This document shows, piece after piece, positions 45,825-57,830 of a stretch of DNA of 64,000 bases (positions are counted from its first letter, which is position 1; every line of letters begins with the position of its first letter). Origin of the DNA: Flectonema sp. DT1601 (taxonomy: Eukaryota; Euglenozoa; Diplonemea; Diplonemida; Diplonemidae); NCBI GenBank assembly GCA_964019425.1, contig OZ025813.1:248001-312000 (forward strand), in the 5' to 3' direction. The notes below the pieces were generated by a model. The model ran no database searches. It saw only the letters and a list, made by a program, of their open reading frames with translations, and was not told the origin of the DNA. Both the position numbers and the translations under genes were made by a program.

Positions 45825-48800
45825 TCACACTACGCAGTCGTTTCTTGGGCTGGCAATAATTTGATGATGAGATGTGTCAAAAGATGAAAACGTATCAAAG
45901 ACGTCTCGTAGTGATTGATAAAAAGTATTTTGACGTTCTACGAGTCGATTTCGACGAAGTTGTTCCGTAAGCTGGAGATCTGGTGATAGAATAATTGAAG
46001 TACTCTCAAGTGATCTGTTACTCCGAGTAAACTTTTTTGATGAGACATCAGGCAGTGATGCCTCACCTGTTAAGCGACAAAACCGAGCCTTACGTCTATT
46101 TTCTCTCTCCGATGCTGAGATTTTCTTTTTTTCATTATCTGCATTTGATGAGTTTTCTTCAACTTTACGTGATTGATAGGTCGTATCAATCTTATACTTA
46201 TACCTTCTCTTGGTATGCACTACTAACGGTTCTGCTTTCTCAATATTCGATACATCCCGTTCGATGTTTTTAAATTGATTTTCTTCTTCAGGATAGACAC
46301 TCACTCCATATCTACATAACATCCGAACAGTTTCAAATTGTTTTATTATTATGTTTGCTCTTATTAAGTTTATAAATACATTTTTAGTCATACAAATAAA
46401 TTGATTTCGTCTACTATCCCGTTGTTCAACTGATTTACTCGGCGAATTGATAAACAACAACTCTCCAGTAAAGCTATGTCTCACTGAAGGAGATATCCAA
46501 AAACATGATTCATAATCCGAATTTGAACTGAAAACTGTTGGTGTTGATATTTGATTTATACGTCTCAAATGTTTTTCAATTGTCGACAATATAGAGATTG
46601 TGGTTTGGCTGTGAGGATTTACTTGTCGAAGTATCCGTTTTAACAGTCGGCATTTCAATGAAATTACTTCTCTAGTCGTAGTGAGTTCTTCAACGTCATT
46701 ATCAATATGATCGATTGTGGATAGTAGTTGTGATGTTGTTTGTTGATCTCGTTGAGATTTAAGGTTCGAAGTTATTTCTGATATGATTCGTTTTTCTAAA
46801 CGAATCTTGTTACAGATATTAACGTTCTTAGTACGCGTAGACACACTCTCCGCAAACGCTAATCTAAGAAACGGAATGTTTCTGTAATTTTGAGAAACAG
46901 AAAACAACGCTGGAAGGTTCGAACGAAGTTTCTTCCTTCGATTTGACATTTCATTAAAACTGATGTGACTCCTCCAAGCAGATTGTATTGAAGTCGCGTG
47001 TTTTTCTCTCTCTTTTGAACGTTTTTCTCTACGTACTTCGGTATTAAGAATCGAAACAGTTGATATGAGTTCTTCACATATTTCTCTTTTCGACCAAATA
47101 ATCAACTCATCCATCGCAACTACTGTTGAAAGACATTTTGATGCTGCTTCAGCTGCAGCTGCCCAGGTAACGATGTTATCAGTGTTGTTGTTTTCCTGTT
47201 GTGAGTTTCTCAATTTTTTTGCTTCTGCCCGCATCGCAATTGCCTGAGCGAATGCTATCTGACTATAAAGTGAGATGTCTGCTTGATCTGAGAATGTTTG
47301 AAGGGTTTCACTGAGAGACTCAGCTAAAGTAATAAAACAACCATTCGATGTGACGTAAGAAAGAATTAACTCCGGGAGAGTAGAATAACTGTTTGACACC
47401 AGAGACGATATCACTGATGAATAATGCTGATCAACTACATTAATTGCAATGCTAGAACTCGCGCTCGTACATCTATCAGTGTCTGTACCATCATCGTATA
47501 TTCCGAATAATGAATTCTTTCTATTTCCAGATATTGATATGATACTCCTTCTACTTCTCCTTCGAGGTAAGTTGTTTTCTGATATTGTCTGTCTTGCTAA
47601 CGCTGTTGATATTGTTTCCCAATCTGATATGAAGTTATTTTTAATTAAGTTGTGAACAACATCATCAGTTGCCTTATAAATATGATAGCAAGACTCTTCG
47701 ATACTGCTAAGGCCATCAGCTGCCGAAGAGAATGCAGCAACTAACGAATTCTGCAACACTACTCCAAGTCCTGAACACCGCGATGCTATAAGCACTGCAA
47801 TATGTTGCAGATCTTCCCAAACACAATGTGGAATTAGACCAACACAATCTGGTTCTTTATACAACATCTCATCGCGAAATAGTAATATAGTTCCGCAGTA
47901 TAATTGCTCTTCTCCAATAGAATCCTCTTCAGGGTTTATTTGAAGCAGAAATTCCCTTACTCTCGAAGATAAGCCGTGTGGGACAGGTATTCTTTTATTT
48001 AAAGTGTTGTCCGATTGAAAAGCCAACCACCGCGATAACTTCTCTGAAGAGCTCAGATGTGTGCTTTGGAACTGTGATACCGTGTTGTGAAGAATTGATA
48101 TAGATTTTAAAAGCTTTTTCGGATTATCCTTGCGGCTTGCAACGTAACATAGTTGTGCTTTTCTTAACAGAGAAGTGATAGTGTTGTCATGTGTGAAGTC
48201 TTCGAGGAGGTATTCACTGTGAGTTGAAACAGTACGAAGTAAGTTTGTAGTCAGCCACACAGCACTGGCTGGGTGGGTGACAACAGAGCATCCTACAGCA
48301 GCTCCAAGAGCAATTGTACAACAGATTATTTCTTCTTGCAGTGAATCCCAGTCTCTGTTTGATACTACTCCACTGCAGGCTGCTTGCAGTCCTCCAACGA
48401 TACCGTCGTGGATAGCATGCGGCATTATTATTTGTGTTGTTACCTTCGTATTTATGATGTCAAGTAACTCAATCAAAGGTGAAGGAGGACCTAGTGGAGT
48501 AGGAAACTCTCTTGGGACCATCACAGAGCCTGATACTACTCCCCCACAAGGTAAACATCCATCATGAAGAGTTGGACGAGTTCTAATGTCTTCGGGGTCA
48601 GAGCAGCTGTTGCTTGACACGTCGCTGCAACTTTCGTAACAAGCTTCTGTTTGTTCAGATACATCACTGTCATCTGGACAGAAAATATTATCTGAAGTGA
48701 TCCGGTGTGTCTTATCATCCTTTACTTCAGTTGGTGTGGTTTTGTTCTGATCGATTGAATGCTTCACATCATCAAAAGCTATGAGAAGGTTTGACTTGAT

Positions 48801-49604
48801 TGAAATAGGTTGAACTGGACCCCCAATCCAAATATTGATAACCTGACTTTTTAATAACTCAGAAAACACTCTATATCTAATTGTAGCACTGCATCCTCTT
48901 CCATAACAATATTGTGATAAGACGTGTTGTGATTGTTGGAATAGAGATTCACAAACAGGACGACCGAAAATACGTAATCTGTTATCAGACAGCAGTAGTG
49001 ATAATTGTGATATTACCTGACTAGTGTCACCGTCGTCTGTTACGAAGTTATTTAATAATTGAGAAGTGGATACTAAGGAATCAAGCAACTCACTTGTTGA
49101 TGTCAAACAATCAAACTGAGACAATAAAGATCTCGCTAAGTGATATAACTGAACTGTGGGAGCGTTGCTTGGTAATGGACGCTTGTGATATGAATCGAGT
49201 ATCAAACGGGTTTTCAAAATATGAAATTGATCAGTAAGGTCTTGGGGTAAGTTTAATTCAGTACTTTGATACACAACAGCTGAAATCATCTTTTGTACGC
49301 AAATCGATGATAAAGGAGGCAGCTCATTAATATTAGTACACTTGAACATATCTAATACTGCTCGATTAACATCAGATGCTGGTATAACTTCAATGTGATG
49401 GTCTTCCCAGGTACTCCTCCTCCTCTTCTCCATCATTTTCTTTAATTCTTCTTCTTCTGTAGCTTCCCATTTCTTTTTTAATTTTGATTCTACTTCTGAT
49501 AGTAGTCTCTCAAGTTTATTATCCTTGCCATGCTCCGAATACCAAATTCGAAGATAGTCTTCTCCAGCAGAGAGAAATTCCTCAATTGGTTTGAGTACAG
49601 TCAT
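45825..49604 (-). CDS. Large unknown protein with an IQ motif
   Basis: Single exon, 1259 residues; not recognised. The start is the ATG at 49604; the codon before it is TTG. The N-terminus is charged and helical (about 25-65, EVESKLKKKWEATEEEELKK). An acidic Ser/Cys/Asp-rich stretch lies near 310-345. Residues about 375-560 are helical and hydrophobic, with AVWLTTNLLRTV faintly like myosin tail (dilute) domains, too weak to call. An IQ-type calmodulin motif lies near 870 (ATSIQSAWRSHISF). The C-terminal part is basic and charged. The stop lies about 200 bases before the start of the PDZ/MIB gene. I tested a splice joining the two and found no frame-keeping join with the local donor consensus, so I keep them separate. 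Confidence 0.7.
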   Translation of the reverse strand: MTVLKPIEEFLSAGEDYLRIWYSEHGKDNKLERLLSEVESKLKKKWEATEEEELKKMMEKRRRSTWEDHHIEVIPASDVNRAVLDMFKCTNINELPPLSSICVQKMISAVVYQSTELNLPQDLTDQFHILKTRLILDSYHKRPLPSNAPTVQLYHLARSLLSQFDCLTSTSELLDSLVSTSQLLNNFVTDDGDTSQVISQLSLLLSDNRLRIFGRPVCESLFQQSQHVLSQYCYGRGCSATIRYRVFSELLKSQVINIWIGGPVQPISIKSNLLIAFDDVKHSIDQNKTTPTEVKDDKTHRITSDNIFCPDDSDVSEQTEACYESCSDVSSNSCSDPEDIRTRPTLHDGCLPCGGVVSGSVMVPREFPTPLGPPSPLIELLDIINTKVTTQIIMPHAIHDGIVGGLQAACSGVVSNRDWDSLQEEIICCTIALGAAVGCSVVTHPASAVWLTTNLLRTVSTHSEYLLEDFTHDNTITSLLRKAQLCYVASRKDNPKKLLKSISILHNTVSQFQSTHLSSSEKLSRWLAFQSDNTLNKRIPVPHGLSSRVREFLLQINPEEDSIGEEQLYCGTILLFRDEMLYKEPDCVGLIPHCVWEDLQHIAVLIASRCSGLGVVLQNSLVAAFSSAADGLSSIEESCYHIYKATDDVVHNLIKNNFISDWETISTALARQTISENNLPRRRSRRSIISISGNRKNSLFGIYDDGTDTDRCTSASSSIAINVVDQHYSSVISSLVSNSYSTLPELILSYVTSNGCFITLAESLSETLQTFSDQADISLYSQIAFAQAIAMRAEAKKLRNSQQENNNTDNIVTWAAAAEAASKCLSTVVAMDELIIWSKREICEELISTVSILNTEVRREKRSKEREKHATSIQSAWRSHISFNEMSNRRKKLRSNLPALFSVSQNYRNIPFLRLAFAESVSTRTKNVNICNKIRLEKRIISEITSNLKSQRDQQTTSQLLSTIDHIDNDVEELTTTREVISLKCRLLKRILRQVNPHSQTTISILSTIEKHLRRINQISTPTVFSSNSDYESCFWISPSVRHSFTGELLFINSPSKSVEQRDSRRNQFICMTKNVFINLIRANIIIKQFETVRMLCRYGVSVYPEEENQFKNIERDVSNIEKAEPLVVHTKRRYKYKIDTTYQSRKVEENSSNADNEKKKISASERENRRKARFCRLTGEASLPDVSSKKFTRSNRSLESTSIILSPDLQLTEQLRRNRLVERQNTFYQSLRDVFDTFSSFDTSHHQIIASPRNDCVV

Positions 49605-49744
49605 CAATGATCATACTTATGTTGTTCTTAAAGAGATTGAATAAGTCAGTCACAGTTGAAATATGAGTTTATTATAAAAAAAAGTGCATTAAATTAAAAT
49701 ATAAAAAAAAAAAAAGAAAAATTGTTCTGCTGTTCCATAATACA

Positions 49745-49790
49745 CTTGTGGAATACGTAGTTTCAGGAGCCTTAATCTTATACTACTTGT
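49745..49790. repeat. Weak dispersed motif (also near 12190 and 21795)
   Basis: GAATACGTAGTTTCAGG followed by an AATCTTATACTACTTGT-like sequence resembles GAAATACGTAGTTCCAGG at about 12191 and GAATACGTAGTTTTTCAGG at about 21801, each followed by a similar ATCTCA/ATCTTA stretch. All copies are short and diverged. Confidence 0.4.
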
Positions 49791-50065
49791 CCCTCATCAC
49801 TCAGTTATAGTTGACTACAAAATAACATAACTCTTTACATCTGATTTACTGCACTCTGTTTGAATGATATTATTGAAAGAAGGGGTAGCATAGCAATCAG
49901 TTGAGATCTTTAACAAAAGCGACTAGGGGGGGGAATTTTGGGATTAGATGTTTGCCCCAACTCTGTCAGACTAAAAAGAAAAGCATCTCAGTAGGGCTTA
50001 TCACATACATTTAGATAAGATTGCTTTAATTAATACTCTTTCTGGTCCAACAGCTGGCAACTTTT

Positions 50066-50124
50066 AACACTTACAACCCACTTTTGGGTTGTTAGTGTTC
50101 TTTTTTTTTTTTTTTTTTTTTTTT
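50066..50124 (+). terminator. 14-bp hairpin followed by a T24 run
   Basis: On the plus strand AACACT-T-ACAACCCA, a four-base loop, then TGGGTTGT-T-AGTGTT pair as 8 bp plus 6 bp with one T-T mismatch. One base later comes a run of 24 T. The shape is that of an intrinsic bacterial or Pol III-like terminator, yet no gene ends here on the plus strand. On the minus strand it would be an A run followed by a hairpin. T runs are common in this DNA, so the association may be chance. Confidence 0.4.
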
Positions 50125-52756
50125 GCATAATTTTTTTTTTTTAAAGGCACAATATCGATGTTTATTTTATTAAATTTAAAAAATTTTCATTTGATTAAAA
50201 GTGTGGTAGGGGGGGAAGAACATAAAGAAAGAAAACGTGTGTTTGCTGCCTTCTCACATACTCCCCTGGAGTGCAAGAGCTCAGGGAAGACGCCGTAAGA
50301 AGCTTTATTTTGGTCCAATTTTTATTTATCTTTATTACCGTACTACAGGTATCGCAACAACCGTACTTTATATAAATCCACAGCGACAAAAAGGCGGGAC
50401 AGGCCGATCAAAGCTGCCGCACGGTGACGCTTCAGTGCAGATCCATACGGCTGATACACAAATACTGCAGTAGGGAAATTTTCGTTTTTAACCGTCAGTC
50501 GTGCCTTATTAATGATGCTGTTGGTAGCACTCCTTACGGTCAGTGGGTAGGAGTATTTCTTGTGTGTGTGTGTTTGCGCTGTGTTTTTTTTTTTTTTTTC
50601 TTTTTTTTTTTTTTCCCCCCCTTAAATGCTGGTAGACGCCGGATTTTATTGGGCATCACAGGGGGTTTTCATAATGACAAGCGAGGAAGGGGCGTGGAAA
50701 AATAAAAAAAAGAAATGTTTTTTTAATCAATACTTTTTTTTTTTTTTCAAGAGGAAAGAAGAGAGTGAGTGTTTTTTCTCAGATTGCGGTTATTTTATTA
50801 TAGGCTTGCGAATAGTCTGTAAAAAAATCAAGAAGAAAAGAAAAATGCGTCGCTTTAAAGCTAGGTAGAGATGGTTATTTTAGTATCTTGAATCTTAGAC
50901 TATTAAGACTCATTGATTGGAAGAAATGAGAGGAATATTAGGGGGAAGAGAAACATGACTTTATTCGCAAGCCTACCAGTAGTAACCTAAATATCTGTTC
51001 AACACGTGTGAAAAAGCAAACTACAAGGGGGATGGAACTCTCCCGTGCTTGAAATCAAATCTTCAATTGCTGGTGGATTGCCTCCTATTATCAAAAAAAT
51101 GATAAGAAAACTTTTTTTTTTTTTTTTTTTTTTCCAGCAAAAAATAGGAGGGGAGAGTATATAAAAAAAAAGAAAATAACAAATGTACCAAAGAAGAGAA
51201 TTTCGACGGAGTGATAAACGCCTCCTGTGTGTAATTCATCATTCGTTTGTTACAATTTAGATGAATGAAAAAATACACTTGATTTGGCAGCTGCTGTTCA
51301 GCAGCCACCTCATGATCGATAGAATTTCAGAGACGGCGATTGAAATCAAAAAAGAAACACCGAACTCTACATTCAATCACTTACAAGTTTGCATCTACTT
51401 TTTTTTGTTTGTTTTTTTTCCTTCTTTGCTTGTACCCGTTTAAAAGTCCTTTTTCGTAAAATTTTTTGTTGAATCAGTTTTTTTTTTTTTTACGGGGGGA
51501 TTTGAAGACAAGGAAAAAAAGAAAGAAAAATCGAAAATGATAAGAAATCCATTAGGTGGTTGGAGGGGAGTCTTTCTCGCTTGTCAATAAACACACACAT
51601 CAAAAAAATAAAATGAAAAGTAGAAAAAGGGAGACGTGATAGAACCCTACCAAAAGTACGTAACAAACTGTAATGTACGACACAGCCCTAGTAACAAGGT
51701 TGAAGAAGGTTTATGTATAAAATACAAAACAGCTTGCTACAAATTGGGGAAGGGCGGGGGAAGCAAACACGTAAAAGAAATGTTGGCACGTTCCTTTATG
51801 CTACTAACATCAGGAACTACTGGTTAAATGTAACTCACGAGTGTTTCCACAACAGTCTGCTTTATAAACTTACTGTCGAAAACACCAACTTATTATTTAA
51901 CCATCTACAACAGAAAGAAGAAAATAAACTAACACGAGGCTAATTAAAATAATGAAGCGGATGGGAAGAGGAAGAAAAAAAAAAAGAAGAAAAAAAACAT
52001 TACTCGGGAAATGGAAGGGATAGAGTGAGAGGAAAGGAATGAAGAAGTAAGTATTAGGAAAAAAAAAACAACAACACTCATTAATTTTTTTTTTTTGCTT
52101 AGCTAGCCAAACGCAAGAAGCAAAAGCGAACCTACCGATAAAGTATCCTATTTACTCTCTCTGCAGTATCTATGTAATCTTTTCTACACTACTTCACCAA
52201 AGAGAAGCAGCGGAGGGCTTGAATCCACCTGCTACAGGGAATTCAATCAGCTTAAACGAACAGTCTACAAAAGGGACCAATACAGGGTTCGAACCGTCAC
52301 AATAAAAAAGTGATGCTCCGGTCGTAAAGAGGATCGATAATCGGACGGTATCAAAAATCCCCGTAAAGGTTCCCTCACCGAATTAAGCCGTGGGTAGGCG
52401 GGCAAGAAAACGAATCTCTAAAATTGTTCAGCCATTAGCCCTCTTAAAAGACAACACAAAATAGCAAACGGAAAAAAACAAAAATCAGATATCCAGCAGG
52501 TTAACAGCAGTTTTGCTTAGCAGTATGTGGCTTTTGTTGTGAATATATTGTCGTGTTGGGGAGGCGTTTTTCATGTTATTACAGTTCAGTAAACCAAAAA
52601 GATCATCACCATTCCTCTTCTATTAAGCAATACCAGCGGGCAAGATGTGTTTTCTCAGTAAATGATTATTACAAATCCAATACAGGAATTAAACTATTAA
52701 AAGAAAAGGCATTGCAAAAATATGAAAAAGGAAAACTATTCATCCTTAATACTTCT

Positions 52757-54376
52757 TTATAAAGCAGAAAGGATGGTTGTGGTAAGTCTCTTGTTATAAA
52801 GTGAGATTTCTTTTGGGATTGAGACTGGTTTTGACAGAGAAACACCTCTGAATGATTCACGCAACAATGACAATGATGCAGGTGCGAGTGTGTATGATGA
52901 TGTTGACATGCGATTGAGAAACGCTCCGAGGCATCCTTCAAAAGACTCAACAGTAATATCAGTACTTGCGTACATGAGAGCTGCGAAAGACATCAAAGAA
53001 GCCACAGCTGACAACACTCTAACATTACTGATATCAATAGCTTCGGTTTCTGCGTCAGACATATCAGCTGTTACTTCTTCTTCCTTCAGGTAAGACATTC
53101 CTGAAGTCAATTCGTAACATAAATCCTCAACAAATCCACGGTTACACCCAGACAATACTTCTTCAACAAAAATATTTTGTCTGTTTGGATTCTCAGAAAT
53201 GAGCTTTGATACAGCAGCAGCAGCAACCATTGAATCACCATTATTAATTAATTCAATACACTGACGAGAAGACGTACATCTCATGTACTTGAGGTAAAAG
53301 TTATCAGTATCGTCAGAAAATGAACTGGTGCTTGATGGGAATGAACTGGCAACAGGTGTTGATTCAGCGACGCTACCAGACCATTCAGATAAAGTATCGG
53401 TGGCTGGAGCATTTGATCGACGAGACATATAAGAGAGTGCGTGAGGATTAAGTTTACTGTTTGGTCCGTATTCATGTTGCAGTTGACGAGTTTGATCATA
53501 GTAGTAATAAGGTTGCTGTTGATCTTCTTCATCTTCATCTTCAAAAGGATAAGGATTGTGCATAACCTGAGTAGGATCAGCTGGATTAACATCCATTGTA
53601 ATTCCTGTATTACCCCAATGATATCCTTGAGCTTCTGGTTCATAATAGTCACCAGTACTGTATGAGTTAGTGTTCGCTACTCCAGCTCCTAATTGCATGA
53701 GACTCATCATTGCGAGGATGGTGACTTTCTTAAAACTGTTACTACTTCTACGAGTTAAAGATAAATCATCTGTTTCTTCATCAACAGAATTCTCATTCTG
53801 GGAATCAGTCTTCTTGTAGTAAGCCTGCGGCTTCTCACAAGGCTGATCATTAGAATCGAGTGGCACTGGACCGCCTGCTTCGTAGGTGCGTCCGTATGAA
53901 CGGGCTGCTACAATCTTCATCTCCAAGGCTTCCTTGTGCTTCGATCCCTGGGCATGAATGTAGTACTGCGCGTGACTGTTGCAAATAGTGTTGCATTCTT
54001 GGCACATAAAGCGCTGTGCTTTTACATTTGACTTCGCCTTTCCTTTTTCTGCAGACTCAGGGCGGACTGGGTACTCGCCAACCCATTCAAGTTCCATGTT
54101 TTCAGTGAGAAAGTCAGCAAGTCTTGAAGGGTGCACCCAGTGACAAATCTTTTCCCACTCATCAGAAAAGTTATTGCACAATGTGTGCCACTCCAGTCTG
54201 TCCATCGGTTGTGTCTCGACAGCAATCGCAACTAAGTCGCGAAACTGTTCTTCACACTCGTAGACGTCAGCTGGACACTGACTCTCTTGTCTCCTATCAG
54301 GTCGATAGGCTTTTCTTAGTAGTCGAGTACTAAACATTTTCACGGTGTTCTCCATTCCAACTTCGGAAGATGACAT
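52757..54376 (-). CDS. C2H2/U1-type zinc-finger protein
   Basis: Single exon, 539 residues. One zinc finger at about 118-145 has the pattern CQEC...H...H, with 12 residues between the second Cys and first His (MCQECNTICNSHAQYYIHAQ then GSKH). This spacing is closest to the U1-like/JAZ type of double-stranded RNA or RNP binding proteins. The N-terminal about 110 residues are well folded in composition (EWHTLCNNFSDEWEKICHWV). Residues about 180-370 are low-complexity with acidic and Tyr/Gln-rich patches (EDEDEEDQQQPYYYYDQ). The C-terminal 170 residues are helical and Ser/Ala-rich and could form an ARM-like helical domain; this is not certain. A role in RNA binding is inference. The start has a TTCTTTTTTCAAATCAG tract about 24 nt upstream. 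Confidence 0.65.
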   Translation of the reverse strand: MSSSEVGMENTVKMFSTRLLRKAYRPDRRQESQCPADVYECEEQFRDLVAIAVETQPMDRLEWHTLCNNFSDEWEKICHWVHPSRLADFLTENMELEWVGEYPVRPESAEKGKAKSNVKAQRFMCQECNTICNSHAQYYIHAQGSKHKEALEMKIVAARSYGRTYEAGGPVPLDSNDQPCEKPQAYYKKTDSQNENSVDEETDDLSLTRRSSNSFKKVTILAMMSLMQLGAGVANTNSYSTGDYYEPEAQGYHWGNTGITMDVNPADPTQVMHNPYPFEDEDEEDQQQPYYYYDQTRQLQHEYGPNSKLNPHALSYMSRRSNAPATDTLSEWSGSVAESTPVASSFPSSTSSFSDDTDNFYLKYMRCTSSRQCIELINNGDSMVAAAAVSKLISENPNRQNIFVEEVLSGCNRGFVEDLCYELTSGMSYLKEEEVTADMSDAETEAIDISNVRVLSAVASLMSFAALMYASTDITVESFEGCLGAFLNRMSTSSYTLAPASLSLLRESFRGVSLSKPVSIPKEISLYNKRLTTTILSAL

Positions 54377-54399
54377 TTTAGCTGTCGTAATATCGTTTG

Positions 54400-54420
54400 C
54401 TGATTTGAAAAAAGAAGACG
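54400..54420 (-). promoter_or_regulatory. Acceptor-like polypyrimidine-CAG before the zinc-finger gene
   Basis: Minus-strand CGTCTTCTTTTTTCAAATCAG ends 24 nt before the ATG. It fits a spliced-leader acceptor or a 5' UTR intron end. Confidence 0.4.
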
Positions 54421-54784
54421 TAAACTCGAACTCTGATAACCCAACTCGTTAATTTAAAATCTTTTGTTAAAACTCTGTTTCTATTTTAGAAGAAATGCTG
54501 TTTAAGAAAAAAAGTAATTATTGATTGTACCAACTTCACTAAAACAAATTTTGATCCGGAGCGGTGCCTGTGCCATGCTAACAGGACCAAGTTGCTTCTA
54601 TCGCTGACTCAAAAAAAACAAAAAAAAAAAAAGTTAGACGTCAGAAATTATCCTGTAACCTTGCGATGCAATAAGGTTTACCGAAGGTCATCATCTCTGC
54701 TGCGCATAGTTCTGTCGCCTTGTAAGGTTCTTGTTAAAAATCTCAGTTGTTGAAGGAATATCAACGCTATTATAATAATAAGGC

Positions 54785-55462
54785 TCATATAACATGTCTC
54801 TCGGTTACTTTCTTCTGCCTGAAACTCTGCTCCACTACTGTATTATATTCCAGCAGTGCCGGAACCAGGCTACCCACAAGCCACGGAGCTGATTCTTCAA
54901 GATAAGATCTCCCTTTACTATTATCAGGATGACTAATAATCGCTAATGAATACATTGCTTGTGATGACATGTTGATATATTGAGTGGTCGTTGGAGGACC
55001 AAATCGAGGTGGTGTCCTCCATAGTTTTACAGAGATATTACACAGCGCCGATACGATGCCAAGTTGGATGACAACTGTACGAGAAGTTGATTGGTGAGAA
55101 CTAATAAATTCAGAAGCGATAAATAAAAATATTAAAACTCCAGTTGAGAACAGCGCTCTTCTTAATGCCGGAGTCACTATTTCAGTTCCTTGGTAATCAG
55201 TCATTGTAACTAATGCGATGCTGTAAATCATGTCTCCGAAGATGAAGACAACAGCAACGATCATCTGCCATGTCGGTGCCTCTGCCATGACACACCCAAC
55301 TAAGTTACTAACATCGGCAAGTAGTAAGATAGATAAGATTACACTCGATGGTCTTTGAATAGGCTCATCCCACAACCTAACAGATGATATAAATGCAGAC
55401 ACCGAAAATCCTATCACCGCACCCATACCCAGCGCACTGGATATGGTCATCAACGTACTCAT
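54785..55462 (-). CDS. Small multi-pass membrane protein, unknown
   Basis: Single exon, 225 residues. About four hydrophobic segments are visible: 5-27 (ISSALGMGAVIGFSVSAFIS), 42-58 (ILSILLLADVSNLVG), 66-88 (MIVAVVFIFGDMIYSIALVT) and 103-118 (ALFSTGVLIFLFIASE), and possibly a weaker fifth near 130-145. The C-terminal 60 residues are polar with a basic end. The overall helix pattern does not match a family I can name with confidence. A minimal upstream frame (ATGGCCAATAACAAATGA) overlaps the true start codon by 1-4 bases and might lower translation. A TTTTTTCTCAAG tract lies about 15 nt upstream. Confidence 0.65.
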   Translation of the reverse strand: MSTLMTISSALGMGAVIGFSVSAFISSVRLWDEPIQRPSSVILSILLLADVSNLVGCVMAEAPTWQMIVAVVFIFGDMIYSIALVTMTDYQGTEIVTPALRRALFSTGVLIFLFIASEFISSHQSTSRTVVIQLGIVSALCNISVKLWRTPPRFGPPTTTQYINMSSQAMYSLAIISHPDNSKGRSYLEESAPWLVGSLVPALLEYNTVVEQSFRQKKVTERHVI

Positions 55463-55989
55463 TTGTTATTGGCCATCCTTGAGAAAAAAGGGAAATAACG
55501 TAATAATTAAATGTAGCATGATAAAAAGCATTTTAACGTTATTATTCACCTGTAGTAGTTTTTATATACATTTTTTTTTTTTAAAAAAAAAAAAAATAAT
55601 AATAGTTATGGATGACTAATAAATACACTTTTCCAATTCAAATAGTTTAATCTCTTTTAAGTCTCAGGATAAAAAAAAGGAGTAAAAAAATAAAAAATAA
55701 TAAAAAACTAAAAAATAAAAAGGAATGGAGAAGGGTGACGGGCTGGGGAATTTTTTTTTCTTTTTTTTTTTTTTTTTTTTTTCCTCAATCATAACTGTGA
55801 GAAAGAACTGTCCTCTTGCTTCACAATTTTTTTTGTTTTGTTTGAGGTTTCTTACCGGAAAGCAGGTTTCACGAGCAGTGTTTACGAAAACTGTAAAGAC
55901 AGGAACAGCAGAGTTACCTCCTTTATGATGCAGCCTTTTGGTTTTTATTTTTTTTATGTTAGGGGAATATAATAATCGTGCAAGACCCC

Positions 55990-56021
<32 letters not shown>

Positions 56022-56824
56022 TGGGGAGATGTGAGCGAGTTCGTGTGACATGTGGGGAATTTCGATGACTTACTTCTCCAAAATAAAAAAATATAAAAAT
56101 TAAAAAAAATAAATAAACTAAGCTTGCTATTCTCAATTCTCAATTTGTTTCTTTTTCTGTTTTTGCCCATGCACAGTTGTTTGATTAAAACAACAGCAAG
56201 TACCTGCCATTGAGGGACGAAAACAATAATCAGCAAGCTTGCCTCATCTCAGGGAAGAGTACTGCCCAACAAGTTTAAGTGATTTCGTTTTTTTTTTTTT
56301 TTTTTTTTTACCTCCTTTTTTGTGTTTTTTTTTTTTTTTTTTCTTCTTCCTCCAGCGCGTTATTCATGCCTTTTTTTCAGAGTCAATTTATCTGGCAAAG
56401 CTTGCTGAGTACAAAAAAAAGAAAAAAAAAGTTAAAAATTAATTTTTTTGGTAAGACCGGAAGATAGAATTGTTGCAGGGCCTGCCTGTCAGTTTAAGAC
56501 AGTTGAGGTTGGATGATATTGCGACCGCACAAAGTTGATTCGCTTTGCCAGTTGAGTATCTGACACTTAGCACGCAGAGTAGACAGCTGTTGTGGATTCT
56601 CGCCCCCAACGGAAGTGATATCCCTGCATGCCTGTTATGTACTCTCAAGCTCAGACGAATAAAAAGAATTGAATAAGGAGTTCTACAAACCTTCACTGCG
56701 AGTGGGAGAGTCGGGAAATTTGGGAGAGGGGTGGGTTCTCATAAGGGTGTCGTTTCTTTCTACCGTTCCTTTTGTTTTTTCTCTTTTATGTTACCCCTTT
56801 CCGTTAAGTACTTTGTATGACTTC
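55463..56824. other. Spacer between ARF1 and the membrane protein gene
   Basis: About 1.4 kb with long mixed A and T runs (55749-55782, 55995-56021, 56288-56309, 56326-56343). A 190-codon minus-strand frame across it is mostly Phe and Lys from homopolymers, so I do not count it as a gene. Confidence 0.55.
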
Positions 56825-57491
<667 letters not shown>

Positions 57492-57830
57492 TCACAACAA
57501 CAAAATAATCATCAACACAACTCTGGTATGTTGTCATAAAAATTGAACAGATAGCTGGCAAGTCTACAATCGTTTCTAATGGTGTTTTTTTTTGGGATTC
57601 TTTTTTTTTTTTTTTTTTTGTCGAGAAAAAACTCGCTACAGGTATTTCTACATTCTAGTATAGTAGTGACATCACATAGGCGCTGCAAAGAACAGAACAA
57701 AACAAATTGCCAGCTATTTTAGTGAGTTGGGTTTACATCCCAAAAATAATAATTGGAAAGACATTAGAATGGCTCTCATCTATTAGAGAGACGTTATAAA
57801 CAGAAGAATACAAGTCTTAAAAAGATGTGG

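Larger units (their letters stand above)
49605..52756. other. 3.1-kb spacer between zinc-finger and IQ-motif genes
   Basis: The only large gap in the right half. No convincing gene. It has a strong hairpin plus T run at 50066-50124, T runs near 50584-50614, a T run at 51111-51133 and a possible dispersed motif near 49745-49790. Short plus-strand frames (for example 51636-51943, 52553-52762) have no recognised content. Confidence 0.5.

Noticed and set aside
45563-45834. Fusion of the 1259-residue protein with the PDZ/MIB gene by splicing
   Set aside because: The candidate donor GTGAGT near 45830 and the acceptor near 45627 give an early stop, and the donor differs from the local consensus.
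52270-52310. GGTTCGAACC resembling a tRNA T-loop
   Set aside because: The flanking 5-base stems do not pair, and no acceptor or anticodon arm fits.
55664-56236. 190-codon minus-strand frame
   Set aside because: The translation is dominated by Phe and Lys from homopolymers and has no domain.
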